Shown one piece after another: positions 7,011 through 13,818 of a DNA stretch of 16,884 nt (the stretch's first letter is position 1; each line of letters begins with the position of its first letter). The notes under the pieces are model-generated. The model ran no database searches and was not told the origin of the DNA. It saw only the letters and a program-made list of their open reading frames with translations. The stretch lies in contig DHXQ01000036.1 of the NCBI GenBank assembly GCA_002413755.1, positions 99,634-116,517 on the forward strand. The letters run 5' to 3'. This DNA is from Candidatus Saccharibacteria bacterium UBA5152 (lineage in GTDB: Bacteria > Patescibacteriota > Saccharimonadia > Saccharimonadales > UBA4665). Made by a program: the position numbers and the translations under genes.

Positions 7011-7111
7011 AGCTGGCGAGGCAACAAATTGACACAAACAAAAAACACCAACCTTGATTGATTCGGGTTGATGCTTCATGGATCACGTCTTATGGTGGAG
7101 CTGGCGAGGCA
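7011..7111. repeat. 13-nt direct repeat of the tmRNA 3' end (7011-7023 and 7099-7111)
   Basis: AGCTGGCGAGGCA (plus strand) occurs at 7011-7023 and again at 7099-7111, exactly 88 nt apart. The second copy is part of the tmRNA T-arm and acceptor stem; the first lies beyond the tmRNA terminator, 10 nt after the stop of the LytM-like gene. tmRNA 3' ends are known integration sites for integrase-driven elements, and a partial copy of the gene end is what such events leave. No integrase gene is seen. Confidence 0.6.
7040..7072 (-). terminator. Rho-independent terminator of tmRNA
   Basis: On the minus strand ATCAACC (7072-7066) pairs with GGTTGGT (7053-7047) to form a 7-bp stem with one G-U and a 12-nt loop, followed shortly by a run of six T (7045-7040). 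It begins about 20 nt after the tmRNA CCA end. Confidence 0.7.
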
Positions 7112-7514
7112 CTGCCCCCCGCGTCCGCTAGTTTACCTTGGTTAGTCGTCTACAGGCATAGTTTGCTTTGGTAGGTTTTTACACCATCTTGAGCTACGGG
7201 TACAGAAACAAACAAATTTTCCGTAGCAGCAATCCAAATCTTAGCAGTCATCATGGATGGTGATGTCTGAGCGTCCAGAAGTATATATCGCGCGTTTCGG
7301 ATATCTGGAGTCTCTTCCGGCGCGGCAGTCTAAATAATTAGACTACTGATGCAAACTTAGGAGCAGCAAATGCTGACGCGAGGTCGGCAAATGAGTTCTT
7401 AACGCTTGCAACCAATTGATTGCGGGTTGCAATTATTGGGGTTTGTCTATAACGCTGACAAGCGACCTGCTGATCTAACCGATAAAGTCCAACGTCGAGC
7501 TTAAATTCAGCCCC
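7093..7514 (-). ncRNA. ssrA: tmRNA (transfer-messenger RNA)
   Basis: A 422-nt RNA that with SmpB rescues stalled ribosomes and tags the truncated proteins. The 5' end GGGGCTG (7514-7508) pairs with CAGCTCC before the ACCA end at 7093, the same acceptor stem as in E. coli. TCGACG follows as in the tmRNA D-arm region. Helix 2 is supported: TTTATCGGTTAG on the 5' side pairs with CTAACCAAGGTAAA on the 3' side (10 pairs, one internal loop). TTGCAACC/GGTTGCAA fits pseudoknot 1, and a perfect 7-bp hairpin with a 4-nt loop (7327-7344) carries the tag stop TAA at 7340-7338, as expected for helix 5. A tag frame ends there; it may begin near GCA at 7409, giving about 23 residues rich in Ala and ending KFASVV rather than the usual LAA. 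The T-arm is abnormal: its loop reads GGCAGTG instead of TTCRANT. Confidence 0.85.
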
Positions 7515-7550
7515 ATATACGTGTCTATCTGATTTCTCAGACTAGGTAAT

Positions 7551-7559
7551 ATTATACCA
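7551..7559 (-). promoter_or_regulatory. Extended -10 promoter of tmRNA
   Basis: TGG-TATAAT on the minus strand (extended TGn 7559-7557, hexamer 7556-7551). Transcription would start near 7544, about 30 nt before the mature 5' end at 7514, leaving a leader for RNase P to remove. A perfect TTGACA at 7570-7565 is only 8 bp from the hexamer and cannot act as its -35. Confidence 0.65.
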
Positions 7560-7634
7560 CATACTGTCAATAGCGCATATGGTTACACCGTGCGTGGTGC
7601 GGAAGGCCGGCACCATTCGTTTCCCCAAAATCAA

Positions 7635-7692
7635 AATGTAACCAGAAAGTTACTTCATGTCCTCTGTTATAGTGTGAACTTCTGGTTACATT
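7635..7692. repeat. Inverted repeat able to form a 16-bp hairpin
   Basis: AATGTAACCAGA (7635-7646) pairs perfectly with TCTGGTTACATT (7681-7692); after one bulged A, AGTT (7648-7651) pairs with AACT (7677-7680). The loop is about 25 nt. GGTTAC also occurs alone at 7581-7586. It lies between rsmA and tmRNA and could be a structured 3' end, a small RNA or a protein-binding site. Confidence 0.55.
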
Positions 7693-7737
7693 CTGGAAAT
7701 GCCAAAAAGGGCATCCTCAAAAGTCATAAAACCGAAA

Positions 7738-8529
7738 TTACATCGACGCCAAGTAGACGGAGTGCCACTGCTCGAGTGACAAATTCTGGGCCCGCAAGCC
7801 GGGATCGATACCCGCCCGCGTCAGCAGCTCAGCGGCTTCGGGCTTACTGAGGTGCAGGCCGCCGCTCAATGAGTTAAGCAAGGTTTTGCGCCTGGCGCCG
7901 AAGCCGGCTTTGACCACCCGGAAGAAGGCATTGACGTCGAATGGCTCGCCGGCAGCGAAGAGTGGCGCAGTGCGGCGCCGGAGTACGACGATCTGCGAAT
8001 CTACCTTCGGCGGCGGCGTGAAAAGCTCGGCTTTCACAACAATAGACAGCGAGACTTCAAAATAATACTGGGCCGTGACACCGAGAATCGAGAGGTTGCC
8101 CGGCTTAGCAGCCAGGCGCTCGGCGACTTCCTTTTGCACCAGCAGCGTGGCGACCAAGGGTGGATTAGGCGATTCAGACAACACGCGTACCAGTTTGCTG
8201 GTCAGATAATACGGGATGTTGGCCACAACTTTGTAATCCGGCGGCAAGCTGGTCAGGTCGAAGCGCAGAATATCCTGGTTAACGACGCGCAGATTGTCCT
8301 CGGGCACTCGCGCCGGTAGGCCGCGGGCCAGGTCGCTATCAAATTCCACCGCCACTACATTATCAGTAGCATGAACCAAGAGTTCGGTCAGCGAGCCGAG
8401 ACCTGGCCCGACTTCCAGAATTGTGTCGGTAGGTTGAACCTGCGACGCATCGAGCATCGCCTGCAGGCTAGTGTAGTCAGCCAGCCAGTGCTGACCCAGC
8501 GATTTCTTGGGGATAATGGTATGTGTCAT
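7738..8529 (-). CDS. rsmA: 16S rRNA dimethyladenosine transferase RsmA (KsgA)
   Basis: A 263-residue S-adenosylmethionine-dependent enzyme that dimethylates the two adjacent adenosines in the 3'-terminal hairpin of 16S rRNA (A1518/A1519 in E. coli) late in small-subunit assembly. Motifs: KKSLGQHWLAD at the N-terminus (usually KKSLGQHFL; here W), SAM motif I EVGPGLGSLT (39-48), acidic ribose-binding E62, NQDIL (D86), and catalytic motif IV NIPYYLTS (104-111). The C-terminal domain includes VKAGFGARRKTLLNSL, the family's F..RRKTL.N.L signature. Length is normal. The ATG at 8529 lacks a Shine-Dalgarno; a TATAAC box lies 12 nt upstream, so a very short leader is likely. It follows the sigma factor gene by 60 nt on the same strand. 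Confidence 0.96.
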   Translation of the reverse strand: MTHTIIPKKSLGQHWLADYTSLQAMLDASQVQPTDTILEVGPGLGSLTELLVHATDNVVAVEFDSDLARGLPARVPEDNLRVVNQDILRFDLTSLPPDYKVVANIPYYLTSKLVRVLSESPNPPLVATLLVQKEVAERLAAKPGNLSILGVTAQYYFEVSLSIVVKAELFTPPPKVDSQIVVLRRRTAPLFAAGEPFDVNAFFRVVKAGFGARRKTLLNSLSGGLHLSKPEAAELLTRAGIDPGLRAQNLSLEQWHSVYLASM

Positions 8530-8541
8530 AAAGCTGTCTTA

Positions 8542-8547
8542 GTTATA
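8542..8547 (-). promoter_or_regulatory. Probable -10 box of rsmA
   Basis: TATAAC lies 12 nt before the ATG at 8529, with no extended TGn and no evident -35. It is weaker than the other boxes in the window. The predicted leader is about 5-6 nt. Confidence 0.4.
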
Positions 8548-8589
8548 CTTATATGGTTAATTTTACCAGCTTGTACTAACCTGCTGTAA

Positions 8590-9969
8590 CTATTCGTACG
8601 ACTCAGGCGATCGTCCAGGCAAATCCCAGGGCTCATTTTCATACACTTGCCAGGACTCAAGATCGGCACGCGGGACCGGAGGAGCCGGTCGCTCGGGCTG
8701 TTCGAGTCGGTTGGACCCGCTATGGACGCCGTCGAGATATTGCTGGTCGATAAGCGGCACACCCCACGACAATGTCCGTAACTCCTCAGCGCTTGGTTCG
8801 GCGGCAGGATCTAGAGGCATATATTCTTCGAGAACCTGGCTCCGACTTGGGTGTCGCAACTTATTCAACACTTTCGACTCAATCTTCCGAGCTGACTCCC
8901 GCGTCAGTCCATAGACCATTCCGACTTCTTCAAGGGTCTTCGGGGTGCCGTCAAACATGCCATAGCGTAGGGCGATGACGCCAGCTTCACGTTCTGACAG
9001 AGTATCGAGTACGGCATCGAGCTGCTCCCGGAGCAGAATGTCAGCGACTGTGGTAATGGGGTTTTCACCATATATATCTTCGATAACATCGGCGTGTGAT
9101 AAATTGCCGCCGACTCCATCCTCGTCTGCTTCTTCGGGCGCGTAGCCAGTGACCGTATCAATGGTGGTAGCCCGGCGGCCTTCGAGGGCGATGGTTGGGT
9201 GATTGGAAATGCGTAAACCCCCATCGGCGAGAAGACGGACTTGCCACTTTGCTCCTTTATCAGCTTGCTCCATCGAACCAACTGTTTTTTCGAATACACT
9301 GGTTGTTATCGACCAACCGCGCGGCTCTATCTCTATAGTGTGGCGCTGGAGTGCACCCTGCATGGCCCAGGCGACAAACGTGACGAACTTTGAATCTTTT
9401 GGCTTGCCGTCATCATCATACCGGGGCTGGTACTTAAGCGTTGCTTTCCACATTGCCTCCAGGGCGACCTGGGTTCGGTCCTCGATGTCAGCATCCTGAC
9501 TAGCCAGCTTGGTTATATTGGCATAGGATCCGATCATACGCCGCCGACCACTATAGGTCTCGTCATCACTATCCTTAGTGTACTTACTAGGATTGACGAT
9601 CCCCATCGAAGCGCGAGCGAAGTACCCGGCAAATCGCATGTTGGCGTCAAAAAGTTGCTGTCTGGCCTCGGCACCGGACTGGGCCGCGTGCTCAAGCGTT
9701 TCCAGACGAGCCTCTGGAGCCTTACCCTGCAATTCGGCCAGTCGTGTCTTAGCAACCAAACCTAGCTGAATCCGGTAGGCGAGCTGCCATTCCTGGGCAG
9801 CCGATAAGCGCGACTCTGGATCACCAGTGACTTCGGCTTGGGCCTGGCACATTCTCTGAAATAGCCGGTGGTAACCACCGGCTATTTCTTGGCCGCCGAA
9901 CGCGGTATCATCAATCGGTGTTTCATCCCATTGACAGTCCTCAGGCAGGAACTCAACTGATTCTGACAT
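8590..9969 (-). CDS. Divergent RpoD-like sigma-70 family factor
   Basis: 459 residues. Region 4 (about 312-376) is clear and RpoD-like: LSEREAGVIALRYGMFDGTPKTLEEVG, then LTRESARKIESKVLNKLRHPSR, where most primary sigmas have TRERIRQIE. Region 1.2-like LSAAQEWQLAYRIQLG is at 56-70. Region 2 is recognisable but altered: LFDANMRFAGYFARAS (106-121), then an insertion of about 40 polar residues (125-165), then EAMWKATLKYQP...KFVTFVAWAMQGALQRH and PRGWSI where primary sigmas have the -10-binding W.R.AI and R.IRIP. Region 3 is poorly conserved. An 80-residue acidic, proline-rich tail follows region 4, where most sigmas end. There is no acidic region 1.1. TATAAT lies nine bases before the ATG, with TTGCTT 17 bp further up. 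It may be a lineage-specific alternative or a much-altered primary sigma. Confidence 0.85.
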   Translation of the reverse strand: MSESVEFLPEDCQWDETPIDDTAFGGQEIAGGYHRLFQRMCQAQAEVTGDPESRLSAAQEWQLAYRIQLGLVAKTRLAELQGKAPEARLETLEHAAQSGAEARQQLFDANMRFAGYFARASMGIVNPSKYTKDSDDETYSGRRRMIGSYANITKLASQDADIEDRTQVALEAMWKATLKYQPRYDDDGKPKDSKFVTFVAWAMQGALQRHTIEIEPRGWSITTSVFEKTVGSMEQADKGAKWQVRLLADGGLRISNHPTIALEGRRATTIDTVTGYAPEEADEDGVGGNLSHADVIEDIYGENPITTVADILLREQLDAVLDTLSEREAGVIALRYGMFDGTPKTLEEVGMVYGLTRESARKIESKVLNKLRHPSRSQVLEEYMPLDPAAEPSAEELRTLSWGVPLIDQQYLDGVHSGSNRLEQPERPAPPVPRADLESWQVYENEPWDLPGRSPESYE

Positions 9970-9978
9970 AATTTATAT

Positions 9979-10007
9979 ATTATACAGTAATATGCTTAAG
10001 TAAGCAA
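9979..10007 (-). promoter_or_regulatory. Promoter of the sigma factor gene (-35 TTGCTT, 17 bp, -10 TATAAT)
   Basis: The most complete promoter in the window: TTGCTT (10007-10002), a 17-bp spacer ending in TG, and TATAAT (9984-9979), which ends nine bases before the ATG at 9969. The leader would be 2-3 nt with no Shine-Dalgarno. Confidence 0.7.
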
Positions 10008-10017
10008 GTCGCTCATG

Positions 10018-11262
10018 TTACCAGTTGTGGTAGCTTAGCCAGTGGCTGTAAGCCCCCTGCCAGCCGCCGTAACGGCGAGTCGCATAGTCCGAGCACCAGC
10101 GGAGCTGCGTGACTGGGTTGGTTGCCCAGTCGGCACCGGCAGTGGACATCTTACTACCGGGTGTGGATTGGCAGAGACCGTAGCCGCCGGTTGACGGTAC
10201 ACTGCCGGCATATGGCGGGCAGCTGCCGTATTGGCCCTGGGCCTTGGTCGGACACCAACCGGACTCGTGGCTGATGATGTAGTCGGCTGCTGTGTAATCA
10301 CCGGGGGCGATGCCAGCCAGAGCCATATCGCCCTTGATACCGCTAAGGTTGGTACCCTGGACGGTGATTTGCGTGACGGGCTGCTGGGTAATGGTCGTTT
10401 GAATGGCGACGCGGCTGACTTCGGCACCGTTCTGGGTATTGATTTCGTAGGTTACCGCACGCTTACCCGGTGTCCCTTGCTGACGCACTGCCGACACACC
10501 ATACGACAAGGAATTGTCGGTCACAATCTGTACCGGTGTGGGGATGTCTTCCAGAATGGTCCGGGTAACAATGCCGTTGCGCACCACGGCCACTTGGATA
10601 GCAGGAGTAATCGGCGTGTCGACAGAAGGTGTCACGATATCCTGCGGCTTGAGTTTGATATTTTTCTCAGCCAGCAGCGCCTGGACCGTTGTGGCCCGGG
10701 TCCGAGTCGACACTGGCGCGCCGTACAACATCATATTTACGGGTGTCGAACGCTCAATCACCAGTTCCTGGCCAATATTGCCATTGGCTACAAAATCCGT
10801 CACCGGTTGGGTAGTAACCTCATCCTCCGGATAGAGCGCGACACCGGCCTGGCGGGCAACGCTGCGCGGGGTAGTGGCCGCGCTGAAGGTGTAGTCTTTG
10901 TGGGCGCCATCGAAGATCGCCACCGGCACCGCCCGATATATGTTTACCCGGAAATCGTCCTGTTGGATCTTGGTCGTCAACGCTGGCTCTACAACATCAC
11001 CTTCGTTCAATGTCAGGTCAAGCTTAGACAGTAGCGAGCCGACAGTTGGTTCTTTGCTTGAGACCGTCTGACTCTTACCGTCGTGAGAGATGACGACCAC
11101 GTTAGGGTTAATCGTGTTCGAAGGGCGATAAAATACCGTAACCAATACCCCAGTAATGACCAGTAGGCTCAGCACCGTGAGCACCGGCACCGCAAACGGA
11201 TGCTGTGCAAACAGCTTGAAACGGTGGGTATACGATCGTCGACGATTTAGTCTATAGGGCAT
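10018..11262 (-). CDS. RpfB/YabE-like cell-wall lytic enzyme (DUF348 repeats, G5 domain, lysozyme-fold domain)
   Basis: 414 residues, membrane-anchored with the catalytic part outside. Residues 1-20 are basic and cytoplasmic and 24-45 form one membrane segment. DUF348-type beta-grasp repeats follow, at about 53-110, 112-170 and 174-230 (for example TTVQALLAEKNIKLKPQDIVTP). A G5 domain spans about 235-303. The C-terminal lysozyme-like domain (about 320-414) has the catalytic glutamate in YIISHESGW (E333), then GYGLCQSTPGSKM and the end WQGAYSHWLSYHNW. Four cysteines (337, 348, 364, 390) could make two disulfides. This is the architecture of RpfB/YabE proteins, which cleave peptidoglycan glycan strands in resuscitation or wall remodelling; for an epibiont it could act on its own or a host wall (inference). 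TACAAT with TGA before it lies 12 nt upstream of the ATG. Confidence 0.9.
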   Translation of the reverse strand: MPYRLNRRRSYTHRFKLFAQHPFAVPVLTVLSLLVITGVLVTVFYRPSNTINPNVVVISHDGKSQTVSSKEPTVGSLLSKLDLTLNEGDVVEPALTTKIQQDDFRVNIYRAVPVAIFDGAHKDYTFSAATTPRSVARQAGVALYPEDEVTTQPVTDFVANGNIGQELVIERSTPVNMMLYGAPVSTRTRATTVQALLAEKNIKLKPQDIVTPSVDTPITPAIQVAVVRNGIVTRTILEDIPTPVQIVTDNSLSYGVSAVRQQGTPGKRAVTYEINTQNGAEVSRVAIQTTITQQPVTQITVQGTNLSGIKGDMALAGIAPGDYTAADYIISHESGWCPTKAQGQYGSCPPYAGSVPSTGGYGLCQSTPGSKMSTAGADWATNPVTQLRWCSDYATRRYGGWQGAYSHWLSYHNW

Positions 11263-11274
11263 AACTACGTAGCC

Positions 11275-11283
11275 ATTGTATCA
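11275..11283 (-). promoter_or_regulatory. Extended -10 promoter of the RpfB-like gene
   Basis: TGA-TACAAT on the minus strand (hexamer 11280-11275), 12 nt before the ATG at 11262. A perfect palindrome CTACGTAG (11265-11272) sits between the box and the ATG and might be an operator. It is divergent from the promoter of the plus-strand 7-TM gene 60 nt away. Confidence 0.5.
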
Positions 11284-11315
11284 AAAACTACACTCCGCCG
11301 TGGCGCGACATCCAG

Positions 11316-11345
11316 TTGTAAGCATTAGCCATATGGTTGTATAAT
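11316..11345 (+). promoter_or_regulatory. Promoter of the 7-TM protein gene (-35 TTGTAA, 18 bp, -10 TATAAT)
   Basis: TATAAT (11340-11345), preceded directly by TTG, lies nine bases before the ATG at 11355; TTGTAA (11316-11321) is a weak -35 at 18 bp. No Shine-Dalgarno is possible in the remaining leader. Confidence 0.6.
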
Positions 11346-11354
11346 AACTTTACT

Positions 11355-12113
11355 ATGTCTATCACATCTCTCATGACCTTGTCTGGTAGCCTGGTTATGC
11401 TGAGTTCCTGGGCCGTTATTGGCCAGCGGATCAAGACCAGCCTCGGTGATATCAGCCCGCAAATCAAGATGTTGCAACGTTTCTTCCTCTGTATGGGCCT
11501 GTTTTGCCTGGCGATTTTCCTGCCCCAGATTGCCCTCAATCTGCAACCGACCGCTTTTCCTAAGGCCATGGCATGGGGCTACATCGTCGGCCATGTGGCT
11601 TTGTATATTGGGCTCATCAGTGTTATCAGTCTGACGTTTTCGATGGTTCCCCGGCTGGCCAGCAAGCAGAAATATGCCATCACCATCGGCATCATCATGT
11701 CAGTCGTCATCACGATCCTGACGATCAAGACCATGGCGTTTGGCACGTTACCAGTTTACGATGCACACCGCAGCGTTACCCTCTTCAACGTCGCACCGGT
11801 GGTGGGCACGCTGATTGCCTTGTTCGCCACACTCAGCGTACTGCCAGCAGCCATATTGATGATTCTCAATGGTGTCCGCAACCCCGGCGCGCGGGCCCGC
11901 TCTTTCCTACTGGGCGGTGGACTATTCGTTATTATGACGGCCGGGCCGCTCCATGACGTTGCCAAAGGTTGGCAGCTCTACATGATTGCCGATATCGTCT
12001 CGATCGTCGGATTTGTGTTTCTGGCCTGGGGAATTTTGTACCGCTTCGAGGAGCGCTTGGCGCCATCCCGAACCCCTGCCCCAGCTACTATGCCATCGGC
12101 CAGGGCTATCTAG
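11355..12113 (+). CDS. Seven-transmembrane protein of unknown function
   Basis: 252 residues with seven hydrophobic segments at about 4-23, 43-62, 71-98, 108-129, 143-171, 183-203 and 207-230, and a short proline-rich cytoplasmic-looking tail (235-252). No enzyme motif, transporter signature or cysteine pair is seen. The overall form recalls the 7-TM input modules of some bacterial sensor proteins, but no signalling domain is attached. An in-frame start at 11337 would lie before the -10 box, so the ATG at 11355 is chosen. The stop is 8 bp from that of the convergent histidine kinase gene. A partnership with that kinase is possible but only suggested by position. Confidence 0.7.
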   Translation: MSITSLMTLSGSLVMLSSWAVIGQRIKTSLGDISPQIKMLQRFFLCMGLFCLAIFLPQIALNLQPTAFPKAMAWGYIVGHVALYIGLISVISLTFSMVPRLASKQKYAITIGIIMSVVITILTIKTMAFGTLPVYDAHRSVTLFNVAPVVGTLIALFATLSVLPAAILMILNGVRNPGARARSFLLGGGLFVIMTAGPLHDVAKGWQLYMIADIVSIVGFVFLAWGILYRFEERLAPSRTPAPATMPSARAI

Positions 12114-12121
12114 TTATAAAG

Positions 12122-13783
12122 CTATAAACCGTCGACCAGGTTGGAGACCTGGGCTTTGACGACATCGCCCTGATCACGGGCCAAGCGGCTCAGCGGCGGC
12201 ACTTCGAGATAAAAGGTCGAGCCAACATTCGGTGTACTCTTACACCACAGTTTTCCGCCCAGCCGTTGAGCCAGCTCCATGCATAAGTACAGACCGAGGC
12301 CAGTCCCGCCGGTTGAGCGTGTCCGGTAATCCTCTGCCCGGAAGAACTTCGTGAACAGCAGCTTCTGATCATGCGGCGAGATACCGATGCCTTCGTCGGT
12401 CACACTAAAGACAATACCACCATGCTTGGCAGACTCGGCCTTCAATGTAATGGTGCCCTGTTGACTGTATTTTAGGGCGTTGGTCAGATAGTTCTGCAGG
12501 ATCTCTAGAATGTGTGCCTGGGTCGACAATACTGTGCCAATCCCGGGTTCAAGCGCTTTTTTGAGTACAATGCCCTTCTGCTGGGCTTGGGCTTCGAAAT
12601 CCTTGATGCACTCGGCGAGTATATCTCCCGGCTGTATTTGGGCGAGCTGAATTGGAATATTATCATTCTTAGATTCGGCCAGCATCGTCAGGTCCTTGGT
12701 AATACTGGCCAGCTGCATGGCGTTACGGTGAGCTTGCTCAAGCAGTGTTTTTGTCTGAGGTGACATACCCTGCTCAGCCGAGAGGGCCGTCTCGAGTGCC
12801 GCTTCAACGATCGCCAATGGAGTTCGTAATTCGTGCGAGGCGACGGATATGAATTCTGAACGCTGTTCATCGAGCGAGCGTTCGCCCGATATATCCTCAC
12901 AGACAATAATAAATTCGGTTGATTTACCACCCGATTGGACCGGCGTCACGCTGATATCCAGGTCAGTTCTGATGTCAGCTGAAGTCACCAGGCAAAGGTC
13001 ACGGCGGTGTTGGGCGCTCGAGCCATCCTCCAGAATATCAACCTGCTTCGACTCCGTATCTGTACGCTTCTTGAGGTATAATACTTTGGAAAATTTACGA
13101 CCTGTCATGTCTTCGAGACTATCAGCCAGCACCCGGGCCGCTTCGTTGTACTGGACGATATGTCCGTTAGTGTCGGTGACAAAAATGGCATTATTCAAAC
13201 TATCGACCAGGGTTTGGAGGCGCGAACGCTCGGTGTTGCTTTTGCGGCCTTGCTCTTCCAGCGTGTTCCGCTCAACCTGGTCACGTTGTGTCAGCCTGGT
13301 CACCAGGAAGCCGAAGGAAAACAGGGCATACAATGTAATTGTCAGAATCCGCGGCTGCGACAGGACCACGCTGGTTACCAGGGTGGAGTCTGAGACGAGA
13401 AACAGCATTAGGGCCTCGAGCAGGACGACAGCGACCACCCCGGCCATCCGGTACAAATAAGCCGCTGTCAGGATTACAAACACGAAGAAGGCGCTGTACG
13501 GCGTGCTGACGCTGCCGACCAGCGCGATAAGCATACCTGCAAACAGACAGTCGGCTATCATAATCGCGATCGGCGAATTATATAGTTTGGTCTGCCGCAG
13601 GTAAGGAATGTACCGGCTGAGGTTGAAAAGTACTGCTAACCCCAGCAAGCCATAAACCCAGTGAGTCTGGGGGTATGATAACGGAAAAGTAACCAGTACA
13701 ACCAGGATCGACAGCCAGCGTATTTGCCGCGTGGTACGCTCAAAATCATCAAATCTTTTCCGGGAGATTGGCTGGTCTGCCAT
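12122..13783 (-). CDS. Membrane sensor histidine kinase with PAS domain
   Basis: 553 residues. The N-terminal 165 residues hold about six membrane segments (near 24-40, 43-60, 72-92, 95-112, 114-133, 146-163). A short coiled-coil-like linker (165-190) leads to a PAS domain (about 190-300: NNAIFVTDTNGHIVQYNEAA...). The HisKA dimer helix has the phosphorylated histidine in FISVASHELRTPL (H317). The ATPase domain shows the N-box NYLTNALKYS (N435), G1 DEGIGI (463-468), F-box LFTKFFR and G2 GGTGLGL (492-498). All catalytic boxes are intact, so it should autophosphorylate and pass phosphate to the receiver protein encoded 35 nt upstream. The short membrane loops suggest sensing within or at the membrane. 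No Shine-Dalgarno is visible. Confidence 0.93.
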   Translation of the reverse strand: MADQPISRKRFDDFERTTRQIRWLSILVVLVTFPLSYPQTHWVYGLLGLAVLFNLSRYIPYLRQTKLYNSPIAIMIADCLFAGMLIALVGSVSTPYSAFFVFVILTAAYLYRMAGVVAVVLLEALMLFLVSDSTLVTSVVLSQPRILTITLYALFSFGFLVTRLTQRDQVERNTLEEQGRKSNTERSRLQTLVDSLNNAIFVTDTNGHIVQYNEAARVLADSLEDMTGRKFSKVLYLKKRTDTESKQVDILEDGSSAQHRRDLCLVTSADIRTDLDISVTPVQSGGKSTEFIIVCEDISGERSLDEQRSEFISVASHELRTPLAIVEAALETALSAEQGMSPQTKTLLEQAHRNAMQLASITKDLTMLAESKNDNIPIQLAQIQPGDILAECIKDFEAQAQQKGIVLKKALEPGIGTVLSTQAHILEILQNYLTNALKYSQQGTITLKAESAKHGGIVFSVTDEGIGISPHDQKLLFTKFFRAEDYRTRSTGGTGLGLYLCMELAQRLGGKLWCKSTPNVGSTFYLEVPPLSRLARDQGDVVKAQVSNLVDGL

Positions 13784-13818
13784 ATTAGAATAGTCCGTGT
13801 TTAGTTTATAGTCCGACT

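Larger units (their letters stand above)
7515..7737. other. Non-coding gap between tmRNA and rsmA with hairpins
   Basis: Holds the tmRNA promoter, a 6-bp hairpin TGGTGC/GCACCA (7595-7600 with 7610-7615), a longer hairpin at 7635-7692, and TGCC/GGCA around an A-run at 7699-7713. None is followed by a good T-run, so the rsmA terminator is not clear. I see no gene in it. Confidence 0.5.

Noticed and set aside
7565..7570. Perfect TTGACA upstream of tmRNA
   Set aside because: Only 8 bp from the TATAAT, and no -10 hexamer exists 17 bp downstream, so it is treated as coincidence.
10231..11034. Long open frame (267 codons) on the plus strand opposite the RpfB-like gene
   Set aside because: Antisense to a gene with clear domains; the translation has no recognisable motif and there is no promoter or ribosome site. 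It is a by-product of codon bias.
12849..13460. 203-codon frame opposite the histidine kinase gene
   Set aside because: Serine/arginine-rich composition typical of a shadow frame; the kinase on the other strand is certain.
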